Of a stretch of DNA of 64,000 nucleotides, positions 28,057 through 34,840 are shown piece after piece. Location of the stretch: positions 1 to 64,000 of the forward strand of contig NZ_JH992941.1 of NCBI RefSeq assembly GCF_000315485.1. Direction: 5' to 3'. The DNA comes from Bacteroides oleiciplenus YIT 12058 (GTDB taxonomy: Bacteria; Bacteroidota; Bacteroidia; Bacteroidales; Bacteroidaceae). The notes under the pieces were generated by a model that saw nothing but the letters and a program-made list of their open reading frames with translations, did no database searches and was not told where the DNA came from. Positions within the stretch are counted from its first letter, which is position 1, and each line of letters opens with the position of its first letter. The position numbers were made by a program, and so were the translations under genes.

Positions 28057-29414
28057 GTATATTCAGTAAGTTCCCTTCATTCAGGAACAAAGCCTCCAAA
28101 GGCAAGCAGCGTATCACCGAAGGCAGCAATGTTACCCGTCCGGGTGCAACCATCATACTGACCCAGGCCCAACGTTTCGGCATCGGACTGGACGATTACA
28201 TGCAAGGCATCCGGAGCATGGAGAACGTAGACTTCACCCAGCGTGTTAAAATCTACGACATCTACAGCGAGAGTCTGATGGACCCGCACCTGTTCTCAGT
28301 GGTGCAGAAACGAAAAAGCGGCGTACTGGGCCGCAAGATTGAATTCAGGCGTAACGGCATACCCGACGACAAGGTGAACGAACAGATTTCCTCACCCTGG
28401 TTCCTCCGCTTCCTCGGCGACGCACTGGATGCCGAATACTGGGGTTTCACGTTGGTACAGTTCTATATCAATAAGAAAGGTTGGATAGATTATTATCTCG
28501 TACCCCGCAAACATGTAGACCCTGTGCTGCGCATTATCAAAACCCGTCAGAACGACATTAACGGCGAAAACTTTGATGAATATCCCGACCTGTTGATGAT
28601 ACAGGGCAAGGAGCCGCTGGGTATCCTGGCACGCACTGCGCCCTACGTCATCTACAAGCGTGGCACCATAGGAGACTGGGCGCAATTCTCTGAGATATTC
28701 GGTATGCCGGTACGTAAATACATCTACGATGCTGCCGACCCGGAAGCACTGACTGCCACGATGGACGCTGCCAGGAATCAAGGAGGCGGCTCCACCTATT
28801 TCTGCCCTGAAGGTTCCAACCTGGACTTTGTGGAAACCGGAAACACAACCGGAAGCAGTGAATTATACAGCACTTTCGTAGACCGTTGCAACGCAGAATT
28901 GAGCAAGGCCGTACTGGGCAACACCCTTACCACCGAAGCCAGCGAAACAGGTACGCAAGCACTGGGCACCGTACATAATAAAGTAGAACAGGAGCTTGTA
29001 GAACAAGACGCACTCGGCATCCTGAACTTGCTGAACTATGACATGACCGACCAGTTCGCAGCATTGGGTGTAAACACCCAAGGGGGAGAATTCGTCTATG
29101 TGGAAGAAGCGGACCTGGAACAGGTAAAGGTAAAAGCGGAACTGCTGGAGAAAGCCGTCAATGTATTCAACCTTCCGCTGGATGACGACTACCTGTACGA
29201 ACAACTGAACATCGAACGTCCTGACAACTACGAGCAACTGAAGGCGGAAATGGAAGAGAAAAAGAAAGCGGATAATCCATTCGCTCAAATGATGCAATCT
29301 TCTACCGGTAAGGATGTTCCATTTGACAAAGGCAAGGACCCGCAGCAACCTCAGAACCGTGCCAACTCTTTTTTCGCGGACGCCCCGCACAACAACGGGG
29401 CTTTAGACTGGTAG
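28053..29414 (+). CDS. Portal protein (Mu gp29-like, DUF935)
   Basis: 453 residues in zero frame. Contains typical DUF935 features: IYDIYSESLMDPHLFSVVQK, a central YYLVPRKHVDP strand and LSKAVLGNTLTTE before the C-terminal helices. The portal forms the DNA entry ring of the capsid. Near the 3' end there is a TTTTTTC slip site followed by a hairpin, predicting that some ribosomes continue into the MuF-like frame to give a portal-MuF fusion. Zero-frame translation ends ...NNGALDW. Confidence 0.9.
   Translation: MSIFSKFPSFRNKASKGKQRITEGSNVTRPGATIILTQAQRFGIGLDDYMQGIRSMENVDFTQRVKIYDIYSESLMDPHLFSVVQKRKSGVLGRKIEFRRNGIPDDKVNEQISSPWFLRFLGDALDAEYWGFTLVQFYINKKGWIDYYLVPRKHVDPVLRIIKTRQNDINGENFDEYPDLLMIQGKEPLGILARTAPYVIYKRGTIGDWAQFSEIFGMPVRKYIYDAADPEALTATMDAARNQGGGSTYFCPEGSNLDFVETGNTTGSSELYSTFVDRCNAELSKAVLGNTLTTEASETGTQALGTVHNKVEQELVEQDALGILNLLNYDMTDQFAALGVNTQGGEFVYVEEADLEQVKVKAELLEKAVNVFNLPLDDDYLYEQLNIERPDNYEQLKAEMEEKKKADNPFAQMMQSSTGKDVPFDKGKDPQQPQNRANSFFADAPHNNGALDW
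29369..29401 (+). promoter_or_regulatory. Predicted -1 frameshift signal, portal to MuF
   Basis: Heptamer T TTT TTC in portal frame (29369-29375), a 6-nt spacer, then a perfect 6-bp G/C stem GCCCCG (29382-29387) with CGGGGC (29396-29401) around an 8-nt loop. A -1 shift opens the MuF frame without a stop. Spacing and heptamer fit established -1 signals; not shown experimentally here. Confidence 0.65.
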
Positions 29415-29470
29415 TCAACAATCTCTATTATGAAAACCAGCAGCTCCCTGATCCGGATGAGATTGATTAC

Positions 29471-30283
29471 ATGTCCGGTACCGCCACACCCTTGCAATGC
29501 AAAGCCGACGACAATGACAGCATCTCCGCCCTCATCTTTGATGACAAAGCCCTGCAACGAGCCTTGAAGCACATCTATGAGAAAGATTTCCACCCCATGA
29601 CGGAGATTGAAGAAAACCTTTTCAACGAGACTTTCCGCATTTTCAGCGAAGCCACCGACGAAGGTATCAGCACATCATCCGCCGAAATCCCCGTAGAGTT
29701 CCGCCGGAAGATAGACCAGAGCAACGCCGTCTTCTCCGCTTTCAAGGTGCATCGCATGCAGAACGATATCGCCACCCGGATGTATGATTCAAACGGTGAT
29801 TTAAAACCGTTTAAACAGTGGAAAGAAGACGTGCACCCGATGCTGGACCACCACGTGGGGCACTGGCTGAAAACAGAATACGACACCGCCGTCATCCGTG
29901 CACGCCAGGCGGCCGACTGGCAACGTTTCGAGCAATACGCCGACATCCTGCCAAATCTGGAATGGATGCCCAGCACCAGTGCCAATCCCGGCCTTGACCA
30001 CATCGATTTCTGGGGAACCATTCTGCCGATAAACCACCCCTTCTGGAGTGTCCACCGCCCGGGTGACCGCTGGAACTGCAAATGTTCCCTCTCCGCCACC
30101 GACGAACCGCCCACAGGGGCACCGCAAAGAAGTACCGCCCCGAAAGACCAACCAGCGCCGGGACTGGATAATAATCCGGGAGTGGACGGCAAACTGTTCA
30201 GTGATACACATCCGTATATAGCCAATGCGTATGAGGATGCAAAGGACGCAGTGAAACTGTTTTTTAAAGATAAGAAGCCATGA
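29471..30283 (+). CDS. MuF-like head morphogenesis protein
   Basis: 270 residues from the first ATG (29471). Contains the hallmark of Mu gpF-like proteins near the C-terminus: HPFWSVHRPGDRWNCKCSL with paired Cys. The same frame is open upstream to the slip site in the portal gene (from 29375), encoding plausible protein (NNLYYENQQLPDPDEIDY) but no ATG, so the real product may be a portal-MuF fusion. MuF proteins are minor head proteins, sometimes ejected or cleaved. The stop overlaps the next start by 4 bp. Confidence 0.85.
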   Translation: MSGTATPLQCKADDNDSISALIFDDKALQRALKHIYEKDFHPMTEIEENLFNETFRIFSEATDEGISTSSAEIPVEFRRKIDQSNAVFSAFKVHRMQNDIATRMYDSNGDLKPFKQWKEDVHPMLDHHVGHWLKTEYDTAVIRARQAADWQRFEQYADILPNLEWMPSTSANPGLDHIDFWGTILPINHPFWSVHRPGDRWNCKCSLSATDEPPTGAPQRSTAPKDQPAPGLDNNPGVDGKLFSDTHPYIANAYEDAKDAVKLFFKDKKP

Positions 30284-30849
30284 ACATTCAGGAATTTAAC
30301 CGTATCATCTTGAAAAAGCAGAAGCAACTGTCCGACCTGATGCACCGCAAGATGCCCGTACTGGCAGGCAACCTCGCCAAACGGCATATAGAAGAAGACT
30401 TCCGTAAGGGCGGATTCACCCACAACGGATTCCACAAATGGCAGGAAACCAAGAGGCAGAAAAGCGGAGGAAAGGGTGCCGGTTCCCGATATGGCCCGCT
30501 GCTCTCTGGCAGGAAATATCTTTCCGGAAGCATTGAATATGCACCGGGAGATGCGCAAGTCACTGTCTTCACCCGGGTTCCTTATGCGGCAATACACAAC
30601 CGGGGCGGCGTATTGCATCCCTCTGTCACACCAAAGATGAGAAAATTCGCCTGGGCACAGCATTATCGGGAAGCCGGAAAAGACAAGAAGAAAGATACCT
30701 TTTGGAAACGCCTGGCGTTAACGAAGAAGGAGAAACTCACCGTCACCATCCCGCAACGCCAGTTCATGCCCGCCACGCCCGGACCTGAGCTCACAAAGAA
30801 AGTAAGTGGCAAGTTTGAACAGGAAATAGGAAAGATTATCAATTCATAA
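30280..30849 (+). CDS. Phage virion morphogenesis protein (Mu gpG-like)
   Basis: 189 residues, basic. Shows the family's pattern: an N-terminal helical part, SGRKYLSGSIEYAPGD, then YAAIHNRGG and the C-terminal IPQRQFMPATPGPEL. Known homologues (P2 gpS/Mu gpG class) act in tail or head completion. Starts within ATGA overlap of the MuF stop. Confidence 0.85.
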   Translation: MNIQEFNRIILKKQKQLSDLMHRKMPVLAGNLAKRHIEEDFRKGGFTHNGFHKWQETKRQKSGGKGAGSRYGPLLSGRKYLSGSIEYAPGDAQVTVFTRVPYAAIHNRGGVLHPSVTPKMRKFAWAQHYREAGKDKKKDTFWKRLALTKKEKLTVTIPQRQFMPATPGPELTKKVSGKFEQEIGKIINS

Positions 30850-30867
30850 ATCAATAATTAAACGAAT

Positions 30868-31326
30868 ATGGAACAACTATTTAACGACATCCAGAAGCAA
30901 ATCGCCGAAAAAATGGGCGACACCGTCTCCCTCACCGACGAAGACTACGGCCAATTGGAAGCGCTCATCAACGGCGAAGACCAGTATCCGGTAACTTTCC
31001 CTTGTGTCCTTATCAGTATCCCCGAAACCATCTGGGAGAACCTGAAGGGTAATCTCCAGCATGGCAAGACCACCGTCACCGTCCGCCTTGCCTTCGACTG
31101 TTACGACGACACCCACTACGGCAGCACCCAGGAACAGCATGCCGCCGAACGCATGCATCTGGCCGCACGCCTGAACAGAGCGTTGCACGGATGGCAGTTC
31201 GATGGCTGCGCCACCGTATTAGTACGCCGTGCCAGCCGCCAGTTCTCTCTGCCGGGTGGCATCAAAGTCTACGAAATGGAATATACGACTACCGAAGCCG
31301 ATGAAAGTCAGAACAACGAAAGTTGA
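30868..31326 (+). CDS. Head-tail connector/tail protein, gp37-like
   Basis: 152 residues, alternating alpha/beta, with FPCVLISIPETIWENLK and GKTTVTVRLAFDCYDD. Size and place after the gpG-like gene match Mu gp37/tail terminator proteins (DUF1834-like), but residue-level similarity is not clear enough to be firm. Its last 19 bp overlap the 3' end of the convergent 79-residue gene. Confidence 0.6.
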   Translation: MEQLFNDIQKQIAEKMGDTVSLTDEDYGQLEALINGEDQYPVTFPCVLISIPETIWENLKGNLQHGKTTVTVRLAFDCYDDTHYGSTQEQHAAERMHLAARLNRALHGWQFDGCATVLVRRASRQFSLPGGIKVYEMEYTTTEADESQNNES

Positions 31327-31547
31327 CGCTTCAGGTCTTCCTGTTGCCGGATGACGCGCGGATCGGCCGAGGCGTTGATAATGTTATAGAAAGTCTTTTC
31401 GCAGATGGGATATACGGGCCAGATGTACCGGCGAAGTATCTCCCGGTTGCTGAGTCCGCTGCGCTCATGCTCTTCATAAATGCGGAGTATTTCGCCAACC
31501 TTATGCGCATAACTCCGACCTACTATTTTTATTCGATTCTTTTTCAT
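31308..31547 (-). CDS. 79-residue HTH-like protein, opposite strand
   Basis: From ATG 31547: MKKNRIKIVGRSYAHKVGEI and 79 residues ending KRQLSLF. Predicted helices around SNREILRRY and ICEKTFYNIINA suggest a small helix-turn-helix protein; I recognise it as a type recurring in Bacteroidetes phages but cannot name a family. It is transcribed against the late operon from its own consensus promoter, so it probably acts at another time, perhaps in regulation. Confidence 0.65.
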   Translation of the reverse strand: MKKNRIKIVGRSYAHKVGEILRIYEEHERSGLSNREILRRYIWPVYPICEKTFYNIINASADPRVIRQQEDLKRQLSLF

Positions 31548-31577
31548 ACCCCTGAAAACTGATTGATTACCCTGATA

Positions 31578-31608
31578 CAAAAGTAATCGTAATAACATAT
31601 TAATGCAA
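31578..31608 (-). promoter_or_regulatory. Promoter of the 79-residue gene
   Basis: Minus strand TTG (31606-31608), 20-bp spacer, perfect -7 TACTTTTG (31578-31585), about 30 bp before the ATG at 31547. Confidence 0.7.
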
Positions 31609-31720
31609 CAAATAACATCAAAAAGCGTGTACTACCACAGCGGATAACGAGTTTACACCACCTTTGCCCCCGTCTTTTTCGCGAAACGACGCAGTAATTT
31701 TAATTTTAAATTCACGAAGT

Positions 31721-32209
31721 ATGAGTGTAAACTATTCCCTGGCTCACATGAGCTCCAAACCGGGCGACGATGCCGCCCCGAAACTATTCTACGCCAAGGC
31801 ACAAGCCAGCGGCGAAGTCACCATGGACGAAATGGCGGAGGAAATCTCCTATGCCACTTCATTGACGGACGGTGATGTGCTGAATGCCATCCGCGCCCTG
31901 ATTAAACAGGTGAACAAAAATCTGGCGGCGGGCAAGATTGTCCGTCTGGAAACTTTCGGCAGTTTCCAGATACAGCTATGTAGCGAAGGTGCCGAAACGG
32001 TGAAAGGCTTTACCGCCTCCAACATCACCGGTGCCACCATCCAGTTCCGACCGGGCAAACCCATCAAGGCGGCGACCCGTGCGGGCGACGGAGGGCTGAC
32101 GTTTAAACGCGTCGCCAAGAAAGGCGAAGCGCCGTTGCCTGCCGATCCGGACGACAATGGTGGTTCGGGCAGTGGAGAGGGCGGTCTGGAAGAAGACCCG
32201 CTGGGCTAA
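31721..32209 (+). CDS. HU-like DNA-binding protein
   Basis: 162 residues from ATG 31721, the start giving the usual HU N-terminus after MSVNYSLAHMS. The HU/IHF core spans about residues 15-115 with VRLETFGSFQIQL and an ATIQFRPGKPIK arm. The C-terminus is an acidic, Gly-rich tail (DPDDNGGSGSGEGGLEEDP). Bacteroidetes carry many such HU variants, often followed by a DUF4248 gene as here. It may assist phage DNA compaction or transposition; a role like HU in the Mu transpososome is possible. Confidence 0.82.
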   Translation: MSVNYSLAHMSSKPGDDAAPKLFYAKAQASGEVTMDEMAEEISYATSLTDGDVLNAIRALIKQVNKNLAAGKIVRLETFGSFQIQLCSEGAETVKGFTASNITGATIQFRPGKPIKAATRAGDGGLTFKRVAKKGEAPLPADPDDNGGSGSGEGGLEEDPLG

Positions 32210-32211
32210 AA

Positions 32212-32229
32212 AACTACCTATAGGTAGTT
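32212..32229. repeat. 18-bp perfect palindrome
   Basis: AACTACCTATAGGTAGTT directly after the HU-like gene stop. Related ACTAC/GTAGT motifs recur in the following 60 bases. It could be a protein-binding site, or part of the terminator region. Confidence 0.6.
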
Positions 32230-32259
32230 AGCCCTCTACCCAGTAGTAGTGAATGAACC

Positions 32260-32300
32260 ACCCGGTAGTAGTTATAAAATTACTACCGGGTATTTTTTTT
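32260..32300 (+). terminator. Rho-independent terminator after HU-like gene
   Basis: ACCCGGTAGTA (32260-32270) pairs perfectly with TACTACCGGGT (32281-32291) and is followed by A and eight T. It separates the HU-like gene from the DUF4248 gene. Confidence 0.85.
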
Positions 32301-32330
32301 GACCATTAAAAGAAGAAAGGAAAATGCACA

Positions 32331-32561
32331 ATGAATGAAGAAAAGAAACATCCCGGAGTAATCTACCTGAGCGACCTGGCACAGCAATACTTTCCGGACA
32401 GTACGCCGCGAAGTGCGGTGAGCCAGTTGCACCGCTGGATTGCGCTGAATACGGAACTGACCAGACGGCTGGAAGAACTTTATTATAAACCTCGGCAAAG
32501 GGCGTTGACACCGCTGCAACATGAGGCGGTGATTGATTGCCTGGGAGAGCCGGGGGAATGA
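32331..32561 (+). CDS. DUF4248 family protein
   Basis: 76 residues with the family pattern: YLSDLAQQYFPDSTPRSAV, then LHRWIALN and LTPLQHEAVIDCLGEPGE. DUF4248 proteins are small Bacteroidetes proteins, probably DNA-binding (winged or HTH-like), commonly adjacent to HU-like genes; exact function unknown. Here it lies downstream of the HU-like gene but after a strong terminator, so it may have separate or read-through expression. Confidence 0.8.
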   Translation: MNEEKKHPGVIYLSDLAQQYFPDSTPRSAVSQLHRWIALNTELTRRLEELYYKPRQRALTPLQHEAVIDCLGEPGE

Positions 32562-32623
32562 CCGGATCGTTTTCCTGATGCCGGGAAGACGATAAGGAGA
32601 TATTCATAAGACACACCCCAATA

Positions 32624-32660
32624 CAAAAGCCACTGTACAACCACTGTACAGCGGCTTTTG
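32624..32660 (+). terminator. Hairpin after DUF4248 gene
   Basis: CAAAAGCC (32624-32631) pairs with GGCTTTTG (32653-32660), enclosing a second dyad CTGTACA/TGTACAG. The nested stem of over 15 pairs ends in a short T run. Probably the end of the rightward late transcript. Confidence 0.7.
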
Positions 32661-32694
32661 CCATTCATTACTTATGTTAATTCAAGAGCAAACG

Positions 32695-32725
32695 TTGTTT
32701 CACTTAACATGATTATTTATCTTTA
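32695..32725 (+). promoter_or_regulatory. Promoter for the 51-residue gene
   Basis: TTG (32695-32697), 20-bp spacer, -7 TATCTTTA (32718-32725; one mismatch to TAnnTTTG), 22 bp before the ATG at 32748. Confidence 0.55.
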
Positions 32726-32747
32726 TGTAAATAAATAACAAACTATT

Positions 32748-32903
32748 ATGGAAAATTTGGATTTTATAGCTTCAGTAAGTGCCATCATTGGGGGAATAGA
32801 TGCTCTAATAAATATTCTCAAAATCATATATAATCGCTTTCGCTCAAAAAAAAAACACTACCGTGTTAAAATCCCCAAAAATAAACAACTTTTTCACCCA
32901 TAA
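32748..32903 (+). CDS. 51-residue hypothetical protein
   Basis: Open frame of 51 codons ending TAA, with its own promoter. The N-terminal half is hydrophobic (LDFIASVSAIIGGIDALINI, about residues 4-23, continuing LKIIY) and the C-terminal half basic (NRFRSKKKHYRVKIPKNKQ). This looks like a single-span membrane peptide with a positively charged tail. It is AT-rich like the neighbouring cargo genes. No family recognised; small type I toxins have a similar layout, which is only a possibility. Confidence 0.5.
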   Translation: MENLDFIASVSAIIGGIDALINILKIIYNRFRSKKKHYRVKIPKNKQLFHP

Positions 32904-32955
32904 AAAATACTAATAAAAACGGGACACATTTTTATTTTGACATTAATAATATTAG

Positions 32956-32963
32956 TATATTTG
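32956..32963 (+). promoter_or_regulatory. -7 box for the Pro-rich peptide gene
   Basis: Perfect TATATTTG 28 bp before the ATG at 32992; a TTTTG lies 16 bp upstream, slightly closer than the usual 19-21 bp. Confidence 0.55.
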
Positions 32964-32991
32964 TCAATCATAAACTTAAAAAAAATATATT

Positions 32992-33126
32992 ATGGCAACA
33001 AATGAACAAAAAGAGAGAAATGGTTCAAATCCTGAACCAAATCCGAAACCTATTCCTCAACCCAAACCTACTAAACCACTTCTTCCTGACACTCAACCTA
33101 AACCAGGGAAACCTCTCAATGATTAA
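32992..33126 (+). CDS. 44-residue proline-rich peptide
   Basis: Open frame of 44 codons plus TAA, beginning MATNEQKERNGSNPEPNPKP. About a quarter of residues are Pro, arranged as repeated NPxP, QPKP and KPxK motifs, so it should be extended and unstructured. It has a perfect -7 box upstream and ends at a strong terminator, which argues for real expression as a compact single-gene unit. The AT-rich context and opposite orientation to the modification genes fit phage cargo. Function unknown; an inhibitor or decoy peptide is conceivable. Confidence 0.5.
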   Translation: MATNEQKERNGSNPEPNPKPIPQPKPTKPLLPDTQPKPGKPLND

Positions 33127-33163
33127 AAAATAAGGCATTCCATGATGGAATGCCTTATTTTTT
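33125..33163. terminator. Bidirectional terminator
   Basis: A long perfect hairpin: GGCATTCC (33134-33141) with GGAATGCC (33147-33154), extended by AATAA/TTATT and flanked by A-rich and T-rich runs, so it can act on both strands. It separates the rightward peptide gene from the leftward modification block. Confidence 0.9.
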
Positions 33164-33213
33164 AATCACCGCTATTCATTATTACTTAATTTCTTTTTTA
33201 AGTTGCTTTCTGC

Positions 33214-33636
33214 CTATTCAATACATACAGATAATTTTTTAAATTCTTCTGAATCTATTGAGATAGCGTCTCCATTCATTATATATTTATCAGCTTCAAT
33301 CACATATATTTTCCGCAAATTGGTTATTTCTCTAATGTAATCAAAGTATGTCTCTATCTGGTATTTTATTGATGATACTTTGGTGTTTTTCTTAGGAGTC
33401 ATTACATAAATCAATATTCCGAAGTTGCTTCCTGTCAGGAAATGAGCTGCTTTTAGCATACCTCCAATAAATGTTTTTCTACTTGTTGCGTTTTCCGATT
33501 CCAATATTATATATTCATTGTCTCTTTTGAGCACATAATCTGGACGATATCCACTCTCTGCATCTTCTCCCTGCAAGAAAACATCATATCCCTTGCATTC
33601 ATGTTTTAGTAATTTAAAATCTTGATCGCTGATCAT
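33214..33636 (-). CDS. Nuclease-fold candidate protein
   Basis: 140 residues. RPDYVLKRDNEYIILESE (residues about 31-48) followed by TSRKTFIGGMLKAAHFL resembles the PD-(D/E)xK core: PD, then an E-x-E strand and a following R-K. The canonical Lys is shifted to SRK, so activity is uncertain. It is the last gene of the block with the methyltransferase and radical SAM genes, and may be a restriction, repair or DNA-processing partner. AT-rich. A non-catalytic protein of this fold is equally possible. Confidence 0.5.
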   Translation of the reverse strand: MISDQDFKLLKHECKGYDVFLQGEDAESGYRPDYVLKRDNEYIILESENATSRKTFIGGMLKAAHFLTGSNFGILIYVMTPKKNTKVSSIKYQIETYFDYIREITNLRKIYVIEADKYIMNGDAISIDSEEFKKLSVCIE

Positions 33637-33716
33637 AATTCGTTCAATTCGTAAATAATTCCCAAATGTAACAATTAATTCTAAGTTAGCACATTTATGA
33701 TTAATTTTTTTATTTG

Positions 33717-33887
33717 TTATAAGGGTTTATACTTTCTAATTATCTCGCCTTTGACAAATTCATACTTATGACTTATCCAATCGCTAATTCTATCAAATAG
33801 GTAAGTGATGAAAATGATAGGAAGCACGGGTATAGTGCAGATTAAATATATAGAAAACAGTATATGATATTTATATCTTTTCTTCAT
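33717..33887 (-). CDS. Small membrane protein
   Basis: 56 residues from ATG 33887 (the longer start would overlap the radical SAM gene by 59 bp). MKKRYKYHILFSIYLICTIP then VLPIIFITYLF gives one long or two short transmembrane segments, followed by a basic C-terminus (EIIRKYKPL). It sits between the radical SAM gene and the nuclease-like gene on the same strand. Function unknown. Confidence 0.5.
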   Translation of the reverse strand: MKKRYKYHILFSIYLICTIPVLPIIFITYLFDRISDWISHKYEFVKGEIIRKYKPL

Positions 33888-33900
33888 GTCTTCATAGTTA

Positions 33901-34818
33901 TTAATAAAAATACTCACTACAAACAAACCCTTTTCGCGGGGTAAAGTCTCTAAATTCACAACTTCTAAAAATCCACTTCTTATCAGCCCATCCGGCTAAA
34001 TCCTTTTGCCATTGAGGGACAATTTGATGCGGATTATTTAAATCCCGGTAAGGCTGGCAATGTGGCAAGAACCGCCCGCCTTTTATTCTCCAATGATTGA
34101 CACGCTCGAATGATTCTTTAAAGTCATTCAATAGAATACAATAAAAGAAGTATTCGCCCTTATAACCATGCTTATCAATCAAAGCCGTAGCCCGTTCACA
34201 TTCTGCGATTTGTCCCGGTGTATCACAACCGAATCGTATGCGCTTTATCCATTTCACCTTTGCAAGCAACAGGGCTATATCATCCGTTACCAGCCGGGCG
34301 TCTAATCCCTGATTAAAGTCAACCCGCACGCCCATGGAGATTATTTTTTCAATCTGCTGTAACCCGTACTCGGATGCAAGTACGTTGTTATCCATCAGGA
34401 TAATGTTTTTTCTTCCGTCGATGGCTACCTCTTCAATGTCCATGTAAGGAGCAATTGGTCCTTCCTTTTTTGGAACCACACACCATTTACATTTATTGGG
34501 GCATCCACGAGTGAGAAAGCCGTAAGCCGTCTTGTCATCAAGATTGTAAAGCGAATAGTCGGGCTGTAACCGGTCTATCTCAATAGGGAGTGTTTTATCT
34601 ACATCGATGCCGGTTCCTCCTGTCTCCAGTTCGTCAGTATTGATGTAATATCCGTAATTAGAAGTGAAGCTAAATACTTTGGCAGCATAGACTTTATTGT
34701 AATGGCACAACGGATTATACCATTCCACATTGTCATCTCTTTCCTTATGATAGCTACTTATCTTCATTAATGCCAGATTAGGATAATTGCTGTCAACTGC
34801 TAATATTCCAATGTTCAT
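33901..34818 (-). CDS. Radical SAM protein
   Basis: 305 residues. The iron-sulfur binding motif appears as RGCPNKCKWC (Cys106, Cys110, Cys113, CxxxCxxC). The region after it (NIILMDNNVLASEYGLQQIE, VDFNQGLDARL, IRFGCDTPGQ) fits a radical SAM barrel. The N-terminal 100 residues may be a reduced B12-binding-like domain, but no cobalamin motif is seen. It is 22 bp downstream of a cytosine-C5 methyltransferase in a phage, which suggests nucleic-acid modification; the substrate cannot be read from sequence. Confidence 0.8.
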   Translation of the reverse strand: MNIGILAVDSNYPNLALMKISSYHKERDDNVEWYNPLCHYNKVYAAKVFSFTSNYGYYINTDELETGGTGIDVDKTLPIEIDRLQPDYSLYNLDDKTAYGFLTRGCPNKCKWCVVPKKEGPIAPYMDIEEVAIDGRKNIILMDNNVLASEYGLQQIEKIISMGVRVDFNQGLDARLVTDDIALLLAKVKWIKRIRFGCDTPGQIAECERATALIDKHGYKGEYFFYCILLNDFKESFERVNHWRIKGGRFLPHCQPYRDLNNPHQIVPQWQKDLAGWADKKWIFRSCEFRDFTPRKGFVCSEYFY

Positions 34819-34840
34819 TTCTTTCTTGTATTACTCTAAT

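Noticed and set aside
29575..30663. 362-codon minus-strand frame
   Set aside because: Antisense to the MuF-like and gpG-like genes, which have clear family motifs.
32992..33126. Cell-wall or secreted proline-rich protein
   Set aside because: No signal peptide is present, so secretion is not supported; kept only as an unknown peptide.
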